A stretch of 64,000 nt of DNA from Ga0077530 sp035565975. GTDB taxonomy: Bacteria; Pseudomonadota; Alphaproteobacteria; Rhizobiales; Hyphomicrobiaceae. The position numbers and the translations under genes are program-made. The notes under the pieces are model-generated. The model worked only from the letters and a program-made list of their open reading frames with translations. It was not told where the DNA came from and ran no database searches. Where the stretch lies: the NCBI GenBank assembly GCA_035565975.1, contig DATMRT010000074.1:1-64000 (forward strand), written 5' to 3'. This document shows, piece by piece, positions 41,532-50,959 of the stretch; the first letter of the stretch is position 1; the number at the start of each line of letters is the position of its first letter.

Positions 41532-41900
41532 ATGCGCTGGACGATGTCGCTGCTGGGGCTCCTCGCCGTGGCCGGATTCAGTAGCGCACCGATGCAGGAA
41601 GCGGCAGCAGACGGCGTGAAGAAGCGCAGCGTCGTCCGCAAGCACGTCCAGCGTGAGCGCTATGCGTTCGACCCCGATCCGTACGCCTACCGCTATAGCC
41701 CGCGCGGCTACTACCCCTATTACAACTCATCCTACTGGTCGTCCGCCCGTTACGTGCGTGCACGCAATGTCGCTCATTACTACGACTGGATCCAGGATCG
41801 GCCCCCGTACTTCAAAGCCTGGGGACATCCGCGCAAGGACTATCACCACCGGAGCTGGCACGCCGAGCATCACGGCTACATCTGGCGGCATCACTGGTGA
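41532..41900 (+). CDS. Small exported Tyr/His/Arg-rich protein
   Basis: A 122-residue protein with a signal peptide (MRWTMSLLGLLAVAGFSSA). The mature part is strongly enriched in Tyr, His, Trp and Arg: RYSPRGYYPYYNSSYWSSARY, then HHRSWHAEHHGYIWRHHW at the C terminus. No known domain. The composition suggests an unfolded or metal-binding exported peptide, which is inference. A ggagaag site precedes the ATG, and a perfect terminator follows at 41924. Confidence 0.72.
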   Translation: MRWTMSLLGLLAVAGFSSAPMQEAAADGVKKRSVVRKHVQRERYAFDPDPYAYRYSPRGYYPYYNSSYWSSARYVRARNVAHYYDWIQDRPPYFKAWGHPRKDYHHRSWHAEHHGYIWRHHW

Positions 41901-41923
41901 GTTGCGGAGAAGGCTTGTGAGCG

Positions 41924-41944
41924 GGGGGCTTCGGCCCCCTTTTC
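41924..41944 (+). terminator. Rho-independent terminator after the Tyr-rich gene
   Basis: gggggc stem around a ttcg tetraloop closed by gccccc and followed by a run of T. It overlaps the end region of the convergent SGNH hydrolase gene (stop at 41948). Confidence 0.9.
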
Positions 41945-41947
41945 TAT

Positions 41948-42772
41948 TTAATAGGCCGTTACTGGCATCGAGCCGCTAAGCGGGCTGGCGGTTGTAACGC
42001 CGGCGGAGACCACGGGCGCTGCGGGACGCCGGATCTCTCCCGCGACAGCCTCGGCCATCAATTCGGCCAGACAGGCATACGACGTGTCATTCATGTGGAA
42101 CTTGTCCTTCCACAGAAACATATCCGCCGATTGCTGCCCGCTGGCGATCAAGTGCTTCATGATCGCGTAGCGGCGGAATACCGGCACACCTTGCTCACGG
42201 GCTACAGCCCGCATGACCGCAACGAAGTCCTCATACCGGGGCACGCCTGCCGCTCGCGGATAATATTGCGGATCGACCAGCACGACCTCGATGCCTGCGG
42301 CCTTGAGGGCCGTGATGCCGCTGATCAGAACCCGTCGAAATGCAGGAATCTCCACGCCGCTGATCGCGTCATTGACGCCCGTCTGCCAAAGGACCAGGGC
42401 CGGTCGCGCCGGGATCACATCGCGCATGAGGCGCGAGAGCATAGCCTCGGCAAGCTCGCCCCCCTTGCCGAGATTGGCGACTTGGAAGTCCTTTCCGGGA
42501 AAGCGACGGTCCATTTCCTGATCGAAGCGCGCAGGATAGGTGGCCTGCTTCGTCGATGCGCCGGTTCCCTCGGTCGAGGACGAGCCGAGGGCCACGACCT
42601 TGATCTCGCGGCTGCGCTCAACAGTCCGCGCGAGGCCGCGCAGCGGGGATTCGAATGCTACCAGCGCGCCGGGCGGTTTGCAGGCCGCAAGTGGATCGAG
42701 CGCCACGGCCGGCTCGGCTTGATGAAAACAGGCGGCCGCGCACAGGGCCCAAAATGCCCGCCGGCTGCACAT
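41948..42772 (-). CDS. SGNH/GDSL-family hydrolase, exported
   Basis: Predicted periplasmic esterase or lipase-like hydrolase, about 274 residues, with a signal peptide (MCSRRAFWALCAAACF...AVALD). Blocks of the SGNH fold are visible: LGSSSTEGTGAS (Ser nucleophile), the Gly in NLGKGGELAE, WQTGVNDAIS (Asn oxyanion), and the catalytic Asp-x-x-His in KDKFHMNDTSY. The frame is open to 42826; ATG at 42770-42772 starts the signal peptide. Possible carbohydrate-acyl or thioester substrates; not predictable. A 3'-end terminator of the facing gene lies next to its stop. Confidence 0.85.
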   Translation of the reverse strand: MCSRRAFWALCAAACFHQAEPAVALDPLAACKPPGALVAFESPLRGLARTVERSREIKVVALGSSSTEGTGASTKQATYPARFDQEMDRRFPGKDFQVANLGKGGELAEAMLSRLMRDVIPARPALVLWQTGVNDAISGVEIPAFRRVLISGITALKAAGIEVVLVDPQYYPRAAGVPRYEDFVAVMRAVAREQGVPVFRRYAIMKHLIASGQQSADMFLWKDKFHMNDTSYACLAELMAEAVAGEIRRPAAPVVSAGVTTASPLSGSMPVTAY

Positions 42773-43140
42773 ACCCCGAGCGGCAAAAGCCCGACCCGGC
42801 CCCGCCGCACAACATGCGCGCCACATGGCTTATCCCTGCGCCAGCCCAACTGCGAGGCGGGATACTAGGCTAAAGCCTGATCGCTTGTCGAGAATTCCGT
42901 CACTGCAGTTACCAGTGTTGCGCTTGGGAAACCCTGGCGGGATTACGCACGTTACTCACGTCACAGTGATGAACGGTGGTTTGGCCGGGGGGCAGGAAAT
43001 CAGCTATAGCTCCGGGCAATGATGAAGGCGCAACCTTGCTGTTGCCGCAAAGCACAACTAATCGGGCTGGTGGGGGCCGCGTCAATGGGCGCAGCGTCCG
43101 GCAGATGAGCCGGCTCTGAGAACGCGATCGTGAGCGCACG
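42773..43140. other. Divergent intergenic region upstream of the L,D-transpeptidase
   Basis: About 370 bp with no supported gene. It contains a run attcgccgtcactgcag-type AT-poor sequence, and a T/A mixed segment near 42940-43020 that could hold a promoter for the plus-strand gene. No hairpin or repeat stands out. Confidence 0.4.
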
Positions 43141-44523
43141 ATGAAAAAGAAACGGGGACAGCGGGATACCGCGGGCGGCGCGGTTACCGGAACCAACTTC
43201 ACACGCAGGCAGGCACTGGCCGCCGGTCTCGGTTTGGTCGCCGGGCTGTACGGCGCCAAGGCGCAGGCCCAGGAATGGTGGCAGCAGCTCCCGGGCTTTG
43301 CCTCATACAGCTATCCCGACCAGAGAGACCGCCGCCCGCGCACACCGACCCAGGCGGAGGTGCTCGACGACCTGCGCACAGGCACGACGCCGCTGCGCTC
43401 GCAGGACATGCTGAGCGCCATGGCCGACGCCATCGATCGCGTGCAGCGCGTCGTGGCGGACGGCGGCTGGCCGACCATCCCGGGCACGCGCATGATTCGT
43501 CCGGGCGACGAGGACGACCGCGTCCCGATGGTGCGGCGCGTGCTCGTGCTTTGGGGCGATATGCGGCCTCAGGGCGGCTTCCGGTCGCTCGTCCTCGACG
43601 GTGAGACCGAAGCAGGCGTGCGCCGCTTTCAGAGCCGCCATGGCCTTCGGGTGAGCGGACGCGTGGACCGCCCGACGCTGCAGGCCTTGAACGTCCCTCC
43701 AGCGGCGCGCCTCGCGCAGCTGCAGATGAACTATAATCGCATCCGCGACCTGCTCGCGCTCAAGCTCGACGACCGCTACGTCCTCGTGAACGTGCCCGGC
43801 TTCCAGGCCGAAGCCGTCGCGCGCAATGTCGTCGAGGAGCGTCATCGCGTGATCGCCGGCAAGCCGGACCGCCAGACGCCCGTCGTCATGGCGACGATCC
43901 GCAACCTCAACTTCTTCCCCTACTGGCGCGTGCCGGAGAGCATCGCCAACCTCGATGTCATTCCCCGCCTCGTCAAGGAACCGGAGTACCTCCAGAAGGA
44001 GCACATCCGCGTCCTGACCGGCAGCTTCGTCGGCCCCGAGATCGATGCCTCCGCCATCGACTGGCGCACCGTCGACGCGACCAAGATCCGCTTCCGCCAG
44101 GATCCGGGGCCGCACAATGCCCTCGGCCTCGTGCGCATCGACATGCCGAACGAGCATGGCGTCTATATGCACGACACGCCGATGAAACCGCTGTTCGAGC
44201 AACGCTCGCGCGCTTTCAGCGCCGGCTGCGTGCGCGTGCAGGGCGTGTTCGATCTCGCCGCCTGGATCGCGCGCGACGAGCCCGGCATGAGCCGTCAACG
44301 CATTGACGAGATCCTGCAGGCCGGTCAGCCCGTGGATGTCAACCTGACACGCCCCCTGCCGGTGGCCTTCGTCTATGTGACGGCGTGGGTCGAGGAGGAT
44401 GGGCGCATCGTTTTCCGCCCTGATATCTACGGCAAGGACCAGGTCAGGGAACTTGCGAGTGACCGCGAGCGCGAGCACGATCCCGACGCGCCGCCGCTGC
44501 CACGTGAGACGCTGGCGCCGTAA
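43141..44523 (+). CDS. L,D-transpeptidase (YcbB-like) with peptidoglycan-binding domain
   Basis: Predicted periplasmic peptidoglycan cross-linking enzyme, 460 residues. The N terminus has a twin-arginine-type signal (NFTRRQALAAGLGLVAG). A PG-binding-1 domain lies around residues 120-185 (RRVLVLWGDMRP, FQSRHGLRVSGRVDRPTLQAL). The YkuD catalytic region follows, with the active-site motif HNALGLVRIDMPNEHGVY...HDTP and SAGCVRVQGVFDLA (Cys nucleophile). Forms 3-3 cross-links in the family. The next gene on the other strand faces it; a palindromic hairpin lies between. Confidence 0.92.
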   Translation: MKKKRGQRDTAGGAVTGTNFTRRQALAAGLGLVAGLYGAKAQAQEWWQQLPGFASYSYPDQRDRRPRTPTQAEVLDDLRTGTTPLRSQDMLSAMADAIDRVQRVVADGGWPTIPGTRMIRPGDEDDRVPMVRRVLVLWGDMRPQGGFRSLVLDGETEAGVRRFQSRHGLRVSGRVDRPTLQALNVPPAARLAQLQMNYNRIRDLLALKLDDRYVLVNVPGFQAEAVARNVVEERHRVIAGKPDRQTPVVMATIRNLNFFPYWRVPESIANLDVIPRLVKEPEYLQKEHIRVLTGSFVGPEIDASAIDWRTVDATKIRFRQDPGPHNALGLVRIDMPNEHGVYMHDTPMKPLFEQRSRAFSAGCVRVQGVFDLAAWIARDEPGMSRQRIDEILQAGQPVDVNLTRPLPVAFVYVTAWVEEDGRIVFRPDIYGKDQVRELASDREREHDPDAPPLPRETLAP

Positions 44524-44551
44524 TTTTGCTTGCCGCCGGCTGCTGTTTGAA

Positions 44552-44604
44552 AGGGAGTACTATTCCCTTCTCCCCGTCCTTACGAGGGCGAAATAGTATG
44601 CCCT
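44552..44604. terminator. Probable bidirectional terminator/hairpin between convergent genes
   Basis: The arms aggg-ag-tactatt-ccct and aggg-cga-aatagta-tg-ccct can pair in an extended stem across a centre containing ctccccgtcc, which looks like a worn member of the ctccccg repeat family. It ends at the acyl-CoA dehydrogenase stop codon. It is likely to serve both convergent genes. Confidence 0.6.
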
Positions 44605-45778
44605 ACTCCTCCTTCTTTCGCGCGTTCGCCGTGCCCGGCAGCGTACCCATGTACTTCGCGAGAATGGTCAGCATGATCTCGTCGGCGCCCCCGCCGATCG
44701 AAGAGAGTCGCGTGTCGCGATAAGCGCGACTGACGGGCGTCTCGTTCATGAAGCCCATGCCGCCCCAGTACTGCAGGCAGGAGTCGCTCACTTCGCGGCT
44801 CAACCGTCCGGCCTTCAGCTTGGCCATTGACGCGAGCTTCGTCACGTCCTGGCCCGCGAGGTAGAGCTCGCACGCGCGATAGACGAGACTTCTCAGCAAC
44901 TCGATCTCCGTCTGCAATTCTGCAAGACGGAAGTGCACCACCTGATTGTCGAGGATCGGCCGGCCAAAGACCATGCGACTCCGCGTGTACTCGATGGTCG
45001 CATTGATGACGCGCTCATTGCCCTTGAGCGCGCGCGCCGCTGCCCAAAGCCGCTCCTCCTGGAACTGGAGCATCTGGTAGGTGAAGCCCTTGCCCTCCTC
45101 GCCGATGCGGTTCCGCTGCGGCACGCGCACGTCGTCGAAAAATATCTGCGCCGTATCGGAGGCGTGCATGCCCATCTTGTCGAGCTTACGGGCGACTTGC
45201 ACGCCCTTCGTCTTCATGGGCACGCAGATAAGCGTCTTGTTGAGATGCACCGGACCGTCGGACGTATTGGCGAGCAGGCAGATCCAGTCGGCCTGCGTGC
45301 CGTTCGTCGTCCACATCTTGCCGCCGTTGATGACGTAATCGTCGCCGTCCTTGCGCGCCGTCGTCTTGACGGAGGCGACATCCGAGCCGGCGCCAACCTC
45401 GGAAACGCCGAGACAGGCGACGTAGTCTCCGGCAATCGAAGGCACGAGGAACTCGCGACGCACCTCATCGGAGCCGAAGCGTGCGAGCGCCGGCGTCGCC
45501 ATGTCGGTCTGCACGCCGATCGCCATGGGAATGCCGCCGCAGTTGATGGCACCGAGCTCCTCCGCCATCACGATCGCGTAGGAATAGTCGAGGCCCTGGC
45601 CACCGAAGGCGATCGGCTTGTTCAGTCCGAGAAAGCCGAGATCACCCATCTTCTTGAAGAGGGCGTGCGCGGGGAAGATCTGATCCTTTTCCCACTGGTC
45701 GACGTGCGGATTGATCTCGGCGGCGATGAACTTCTGCAGGCTGCGCCGCAGCTCTTCGTGCTCGTGCGTGAACTGCAT
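44603..45778 (-). CDS. Acyl-CoA dehydrogenase family protein
   Basis: FAD-dependent acyl-CoA dehydrogenase, 391 residues. It has the N-terminal helical domain (FTHEHEELRRSLQKFI), the FAD/substrate stretch CLGVSEVGAGSDVASVKTTA, the KMWTTNG segment, and the C-terminal EVSDSCLQYWGGMGFMNETPVSRAYRD typical of the short/medium-chain or isovaleryl/citronellyl-CoA branch. The frame opens at 45988, but ATG at 45776-45778 has a gaggaga site and begins the domain. Substrate unknown; in related genomes such genes act in branched-chain or terpenoid acid degradation. Confidence 0.9.
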   Translation of the reverse strand: MQFTHEHEELRRSLQKFIAAEINPHVDQWEKDQIFPAHALFKKMGDLGFLGLNKPIAFGGQGLDYSYAIVMAEELGAINCGGIPMAIGVQTDMATPALARFGSDEVRREFLVPSIAGDYVACLGVSEVGAGSDVASVKTTARKDGDDYVINGGKMWTTNGTQADWICLLANTSDGPVHLNKTLICVPMKTKGVQVARKLDKMGMHASDTAQIFFDDVRVPQRNRIGEEGKGFTYQMLQFQEERLWAAARALKGNERVINATIEYTRSRMVFGRPILDNQVVHFRLAELQTEIELLRSLVYRACELYLAGQDVTKLASMAKLKAGRLSREVSDSCLQYWGGMGFMNETPVSRAYRDTRLSSIGGGADEIMLTILAKYMGTLPGTANARKKEE

Positions 45779-46190
45779 GTCCGTCTCCTCACCGGCAAAC
45801 GCCCGCACCTTGCGGCACGGGCGCCCAACGATGGCGATGTGCGTGTAGGCGATGAAGCCGCCGAGCATCATCGGTCGCCTTGCGGCCAAGGACGAAACCG
45901 CGCACGACCAGCCCGCAGATGCAGTCCAACGCAGGCCCGCTCGCGCGCCGCTGAAGACAATCCAGCATACCGGCGCTTCCTCCCTCACATCCGGCGTAGC
46001 GGCTCTAAAACGACCGCCTTTCCCCGTTGGATGTCAGCGCACCGATCATTGCGGGAGCTTTCAAGTCCTGTCAACGCAGCCGGCACACGCGCGATTGGGC
46101 CAGCGCCGTTGCGTCGGCCGCAACGGCGCGCTAGAGCAATTCCGGGCAATGAGCGGGCGCGCCCCGCGCACTTAACTTCGGGACCGGACG
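45779..46190. other. Divergent intergenic region, 412 bp, with a perfect hairpin
   Basis: Between the acyl-CoA dehydrogenase (minus) and the isoaspartyl methyltransferase-like gene (plus). A perfect stem gcgccgttgc/gcaacggcgc with a seven-base loop lies at 46103-46129, followed by ctagagcaattcc, a sequence that resembles a widespread Hyphomicrobiales intergenic repeat end. An open frame without domain support runs through the left half. No promoter was identified. Confidence 0.55.
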
Positions 46191-46856
46191 ATGATCGATC
46201 ACGCGACGCAGCGCCTCAACATGGTCGAATCCCAGGTGCGCCCCAGTGACGTGACCGACCGACGGATCACCCGGGCCATGCGCGAGATTCCGCGCGAGAG
46301 CTTTGTTCCCGGACCGCTGAAGTCCATCGCCTACGCCGACGAGCACCTCAAGGTCTCCGACAGCGGCGGCAAACAGCGCTACATCCTTTCTCCCCGCCTG
46401 CTGGCAAAGCTCGCGCAGCTCCTCGAGATCGAGCCGGATGGCCTTGTGCTCGACGTCGGACCGGCGACAGGATACTCGACCGCGCTCCTTGCGCATCTGG
46501 GCCAGGCCGTTGTCGCGCTCGAAGAGGACGCGCGCCTCGCCGAGCGTACGCAGGAGGTGCTGGCAGCGCTCGGCATCGACAATGCCGTCGTGATCACGGG
46601 ACCGATGAAGGGCGGGGCCGCTGACGAAGGACCTTACGACGCGATCCTCATCAACGGCGCGGTGGCGGAAGTCCCCCCGATGCTGCTCGATCAGCTCAAG
46701 GACGGCGGCCGGTGCGCTGCCGTCAGCATCGAGAATGGCGTCGGGCGGGCGACGGTCTGGCACCGCCACGGCATGACATTCGATCGGCGCCCTGCGTTCG
46801 ACGCCAGCGCGCCTTATCTCCCGGGCTTCGAACCGAAGCCGGGCTTCGTCTTCTAG
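46191..46856 (+). CDS. Protein-L-isoaspartate O-methyltransferase family protein
   Basis: S-adenosylmethionine-dependent methyltransferase of the PCMT family, 221 residues, which repairs or marks damaged Asp/Asn residues in the classical enzymes. It has the N-terminal LNMVESQVRPSDVTDRRI of the alphaproteobacterial branch, the FVPGPLKSIAYADEHL region, and the SAM loop VLDVGPATGYSTALLAHLG (motif I) with Glu in VALEEDARLAE. In other alphaproteobacteria this branch often precedes tolC, which is absent here. It ends 9 bp before the AsmA-like gene's stop. Confidence 0.87.
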   Translation: MIDHATQRLNMVESQVRPSDVTDRRITRAMREIPRESFVPGPLKSIAYADEHLKVSDSGGKQRYILSPRLLAKLAQLLEIEPDGLVLDVGPATGYSTALLAHLGQAVVALEEDARLAERTQEVLAALGIDNAVVITGPMKGGAADEGPYDAILINGAVAEVPPMLLDQLKDGGRCAAVSIENGVGRATVWHRHGMTFDRRPAFDASAPYLPGFEPKPGFVF

Positions 46857-46865
46857 AAATGTGGT

Positions 46866-48629
46866 TCAAGGCCGGTTCGCCGGCATTGCCGGGACCGTAA
46901 CGGGCGGCGGACGATGCACCTCGCCGTGGTGTTCGAGTCTCGCAACCGGCGCCGACCACGGTCCTTTGAGCACGAGCACGTCGCTGACCGTCGAACGGAG
47001 AGCCGGATCCGTCGTCCCGACGGAGAGAGTGAAGTCCAGTGTCTGGACAGGGAGATCGATCGCACCGCCGCCCGAGAACGTCGTCGTCCCCGACTTCGCC
47101 TGCAGAATTGCCGCGTACACGACCCCCTGTTGCACATCGAGCCGTAAGCTCAGTCCGTCGAGGCCCGTGGTCGCGATACCTGCCGCCTGCCAGCCGTGCA
47201 CTTCACCGCGTTTTGCAGATTGCGCCAGTGCCTTGAGGTCGAGACCGAGGCGGCCTCCGGCACGCATGTCGATCTGGCCCTTGCCGCGGAGGCCCGCAAC
47301 CAGCTCCTCAGACGTATCTCCTGCCGTCGTAAGGTTCATGCTGATATCGGCGCGGCCCTGCAGTGGATTGCGGCCGAGTGTCCGTTGCAGCAGCCGCCCC
47401 GCCTCGACACCCTCGAGCTTGCCGCTGAGACCGTAGCGCGGGCCTTTGCCGGAACGCTCGACGACGAGCTGGCCCTTGAAAACGCCTTCCTCGATCGCCA
47501 GCTCGGCCACGTCGGCGAGCAGCTTGCCCTTCTTCAACGTGACGGCGATGGCTCCCTGACCGGTCTCGATGCCGGGCACGACGAGCGTGTCACATGAGAT
47601 GCGCAGGTCCGCATCGACGCTATCCAGCAGCGAGGCAATCGCCGGCGGCCGCGTCACCGCAAAGATCGGCGCCAGCAGCGTACGCTCGACCATGGTCGAT
47701 GCAATGTACGGCTTCAGGTTGAGCTGCTTGAAAGCCAGTGTGCCCTCGACTGCCGTACGACCACCCGTCCGCGTCACGCTGACGGCCCCGACGCCCTCAT
47801 TGCCGTCGAGCGTCAGCGTCGCCTGCGAGAACGCCATCGAGCCGCCGGTCCAGTCGAGCGTGCCGCGCAGGCGCATGGCTTCGAGGTTGCCCGCGCGCGG
47901 CGCGCCCACACCGATCCAGAGCGCAACCTCTCTGAGACGTGGACTGCTGATGTCGATCGTGCCGTTGAGTCTGAGGCCCTTCTCCTCCGCGAGGATCCCG
48001 TCGAAACGTGCTTCGAACAGGCTGCTCGCAATCATCGCCTGCACGGGCCAGCGATGGTCGGTAGCGTTGGCTGCCTGCCTCGCGACCGTCGCCGACAGAT
48101 TGAGGCGCTGACCAAGATAGGTGGCTTGTCCGGATACGCTTGCCGACGTCTTTTTCTGGGGTGTGATCTGCAAATCAACGTCGGTCAGAACCTCCGGCTC
48201 TGCAGCCCCCGAATGCAGCCTCACCTGTCCATCCTGGATAATCAGGCTCTGAACATCGAGAGAGGCGATCCGTGCCATGACGGGCGCGAGCGCGGCCATC
48301 AGATCCGCTTCCCGCGGCGCACCGTTCGATGCTGCAACCTCGATGGAGATGATGGGCCGGTCGAGAACCAGTCGACGGGCACGCTCGACGGACGCTGGAC
48401 CATCGTCCTCCGCCTCGTCGTCAGCGCTGTGAACGGCGGCACTCTCGAGGAGGATGCGTGGCCGCGCGAGAAGCTGGACCGGCTTGGACAGAACGATGCC
48501 GGCGCGCGGCGCGGCCTGGAGGCGGAAGGGCGCCAGCATATTGCCGGAGGAGTCCAGCCAGGACACGCTGCCGTAGCCGAGCGAGGCGACAAGCGCGATG
48601 CCGCCCAGAACGATGGCCAGCCTGTTCAT
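46866..48629 (-). CDS. AsmA-like inner-membrane/periplasmic protein
   Basis: Large membrane-anchored protein of the AsmA superfamily, about 587 residues. An N-terminal transmembrane segment (MNRLAIVLGGIALVASLGYG) is followed by a long periplasmic part rich in beta-strands; the C-terminal AsmA domain includes LEGVEAGRLLQRTLG, LQGRADISMNLTTAGDTSEELVAGLRGKG and GGRLGLDLKAL. AsmA-like proteins form bridge-like lipid-transfer grooves between membranes. The frame opens at 48758; the ATG at 48629 begins the anchor. Convergent with the methyltransferase gene. Confidence 0.85.
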   Translation of the reverse strand: MNRLAIVLGGIALVASLGYGSVSWLDSSGNMLAPFRLQAAPRAGIVLSKPVQLLARPRILLESAAVHSADDEAEDDGPASVERARRLVLDRPIISIEVAASNGAPREADLMAALAPVMARIASLDVQSLIIQDGQVRLHSGAAEPEVLTDVDLQITPQKKTSASVSGQATYLGQRLNLSATVARQAANATDHRWPVQAMIASSLFEARFDGILAEEKGLRLNGTIDISSPRLREVALWIGVGAPRAGNLEAMRLRGTLDWTGGSMAFSQATLTLDGNEGVGAVSVTRTGGRTAVEGTLAFKQLNLKPYIASTMVERTLLAPIFAVTRPPAIASLLDSVDADLRISCDTLVVPGIETGQGAIAVTLKKGKLLADVAELAIEEGVFKGQLVVERSGKGPRYGLSGKLEGVEAGRLLQRTLGRNPLQGRADISMNLTTAGDTSEELVAGLRGKGQIDMRAGGRLGLDLKALAQSAKRGEVHGWQAAGIATTGLDGLSLRLDVQQGVVYAAILQAKSGTTTFSGGGAIDLPVQTLDFTLSVGTTDPALRSTVSDVLVLKGPWSAPVARLEHHGEVHRPPPVTVPAMPANRP

Positions 48630-48919
48630 TCCCCACGCTCGACCACTCGGCATCATTGTCGCGGACAGCTTCCCATCACCCGCAAAGCTACTGGAACCGG
48701 CACATGAGCGCACGGCGCCTGAAACACGCTCGCCCGCACGCTCCCACTCCACGCTCACAAGAACATGGCCGGCGCATAGCCTCTCCAGATCGTCTTAGCG
48801 GTGCCCCCGGATTGCGGCAAGCTTGGACATAATTGTGGCAAGGCCGCGTCAGCCAACCACTTGTCGAATAAGAACCTTCAGGCTAGGCGTCAGGAATACT
48901 GAGGCGAAGGAGCGAAATC

Positions 48920-50893
48920 ATGTCGCAACCGCAATGGCAGCCGGGTGAGACCGCGGTCCGGAGTACCAACCTCGCGCGCTTTATGGTCGATGCCGAGCTA
49001 TCTTGCGGGCGCAAGCTCACGACTTACGAAGACCTCAACGCATTCGCGATCCAGGATCCCGGCACCTTCTGGCGCCTCGTCTGGGATCGCTGCGGCGTCA
49101 AGGGCGACCCCGGTTCGGCCCCTTACCTCATTGATGGGGATAAAATGCCGGGCGCCCGGTTCTTCCCCAATGCCACGCTGAATTTCGCCGAGAACCTCCT
49201 CGTGGGAGCGGCTCTCGCCTCCGGCGACACGCTCGTCTTTCGCGGCGAGGACAAGGTGAGCCGCCGCATGAACGCGGATGAGCTCCGCCGGCAGGCCGCG
49301 CAGCTCCAGGGCCTCCTGCGCCGGGCCGGCATCAGGTCCGGCGACCGCGTCGCAGCCATGCTGCCGAACGTGCCGGAAGCCATCATCGGAATGCTCGCTG
49401 CCAGCTCGCTTGGCGCGGTGTGGTCTTCCTGCTCCCCGGATTTCGGCGTGCAAGGTGTATTGGACCGCTTCGGACAGATCTCGCCGAGGATCCTGATCAC
49501 CTGCGACGGCTACTGGTATGCCGGCAAGCAGATCGACATTGCAGACAAGGTCGCCGAGATCGCGAAAGCACTGCCGAGCGTCGAGCAGATCATCGTCGTC
49601 AACTATCTCGGCAAGGCCGATGCGCTCGTCCAGAAGCTCGCGGCCGGCGGCGCGAAAGCTGCGACGTGGGACAATGCCGTCATCGGCGCGCCTGCCGAGG
49701 CCATGACGTTCGAGCGCTTCCCGTTCTCCCATCCGCTCTACATACTCTTCTCATCGGGCACGACCGGCGTGCCGAAGTGCATCGTGCATTCGGCCGGCGG
49801 CACGCTCATCAAGCACCTGAGCGAGCAGCAGCTCAATTGCGACCTCCGCCCCGGCGATCGCCTGATGTACTTCACGACGCTCGGCTGGATGATGTGGAAC
49901 TGGCTCGTCTCCGGTCTCGCGAGCGGCGTCACGCTGCTGCTCTATGACGGCTCGCCGTTTCACCCAGCCGCAAGCGTGCTTTGGGACTACGCGCGGGACG
50001 AGCGCTGCACGCATTTCGGAACCTCGGCGAAGTACATCGACGCCCTGAAAAAGGCCGAAGCGCGGCCCATGGACACGCACGATCTTTCGCCGCTGCGCGT
50101 CATTCTCTCGACCGGTTCGGTGCTGGTGCCGGAGAGCTTCGACTACGTCTACGACGCCATCAAGAAGGATGTGCATCTCGCTTCCATGTCCGGCGGCACG
50201 GACATCGTCGGCTGCTTCGTCGGCGGCATTCCAATCAAGCCCGTGTGGCGCGGCGAGATCCAGGGCCCGCAGGTCGGCATGGCCATGGCGGTTGTCGACG
50301 AGTTCGGCAATGCGCTCGCCAAAGGCAAGGGCGAACTCGTGTGCACGGTGCCGTTCCCGTCGATGCCGGTCGGCTTCTGGAACGACCCCGACGGCAAGAA
50401 ATATCGCGCGGCTTACTTCGAACGCTTCCCCGGCCTCTGGCATCATGGCGACTTTGCCGAATGGACGGAGCACGGCGGCATGATCATTCACGGCCGCTCG
50501 GATGCGACGCTCAATCCCGGCGGCGTGCGCATCGGCACGGCGGAGATCTACCGGCAGGTCGAGCAGCTTCCCGAGATCAAGGAAGCGATCGTCATCGGCC
50601 AGGACTGGGACAATGACGTGCGCGTCGTGCTGTTCGTGATCACGCAGGACGGCGTCACGCTCGACAAGGACTTGCAGGACAAGATCAAGAAGCAGATCCG
50701 CGTCGGTGCCTCGCCGCGCCACGTGCCGGCACGTATCGTTCAGGTCGCCGACATCCCGCGCACGAAGTCCGGCAAGATCACCGAGCTTGCCGTGCGCGAG
50801 ATCGTGCATGGGCGCGAGGTGAAGAACAAGGAAGCGCTCGCCAATCCCGAGGCGCTCGACCTCTATCGCGGCATCCCGGAGCTGGCGGAGTAG
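48920..50893 (+). CDS. Acetoacetate--CoA ligase
   Basis: Activates acetoacetate to acetoacetyl-CoA, linking ketone bodies or PHB degradation to central metabolism. The 657-residue protein is an ANL-superfamily enzyme with the AACS-type N terminus (ARFMVDAELSCGRKLTTYEDL), AMP-binding P-loop ILFSSGTTGVPKCIVHS, the AACS stretch FTTLGWMMWNWLVSGLASG, and the C-terminal catalytic Lys in PRTKSGKITELAVREI. The Shine-Dalgarno aaggag precedes the ATG. A single palindromic hairpin lies 25 bp after the stop. Confidence 0.94.
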   Translation: MSQPQWQPGETAVRSTNLARFMVDAELSCGRKLTTYEDLNAFAIQDPGTFWRLVWDRCGVKGDPGSAPYLIDGDKMPGARFFPNATLNFAENLLVGAALASGDTLVFRGEDKVSRRMNADELRRQAAQLQGLLRRAGIRSGDRVAAMLPNVPEAIIGMLAASSLGAVWSSCSPDFGVQGVLDRFGQISPRILITCDGYWYAGKQIDIADKVAEIAKALPSVEQIIVVNYLGKADALVQKLAAGGAKAATWDNAVIGAPAEAMTFERFPFSHPLYILFSSGTTGVPKCIVHSAGGTLIKHLSEQQLNCDLRPGDRLMYFTTLGWMMWNWLVSGLASGVTLLLYDGSPFHPAASVLWDYARDERCTHFGTSAKYIDALKKAEARPMDTHDLSPLRVILSTGSVLVPESFDYVYDAIKKDVHLASMSGGTDIVGCFVGGIPIKPVWRGEIQGPQVGMAMAVVDEFGNALAKGKGELVCTVPFPSMPVGFWNDPDGKKYRAAYFERFPGLWHHGDFAEWTEHGGMIIHGRSDATLNPGGVRIGTAEIYRQVEQLPEIKEAIVIGQDWDNDVRVVLFVITQDGVTLDKDLQDKIKKQIRVGASPRHVPARIVQVADIPRTKSGKITELAVREIVHGREVKNKEALANPEALDLYRGIPELAE

Positions 50894-50918
50894 ATCGCGC
50901 GTCGCGAGCGCAACGCAT

Positions 50919-50951
50919 TCCCTCTCCCCGCGAAGAGCGGGGAGAAGGGAC
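50919..50951. repeat. Single hairpin of the ctccccg repeat family
   Basis: ccctctccccgcgaagagcg followed by gggagaaggg: one module of the composite repeat, with the core and partner missing. It sits between the acetoacetate-CoA ligase stop and the MFS transporter stop, a convergent pair, and may work as their shared 3' end. Confidence 0.75.
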
Positions 50952-50959
50952 CTGTTGTG

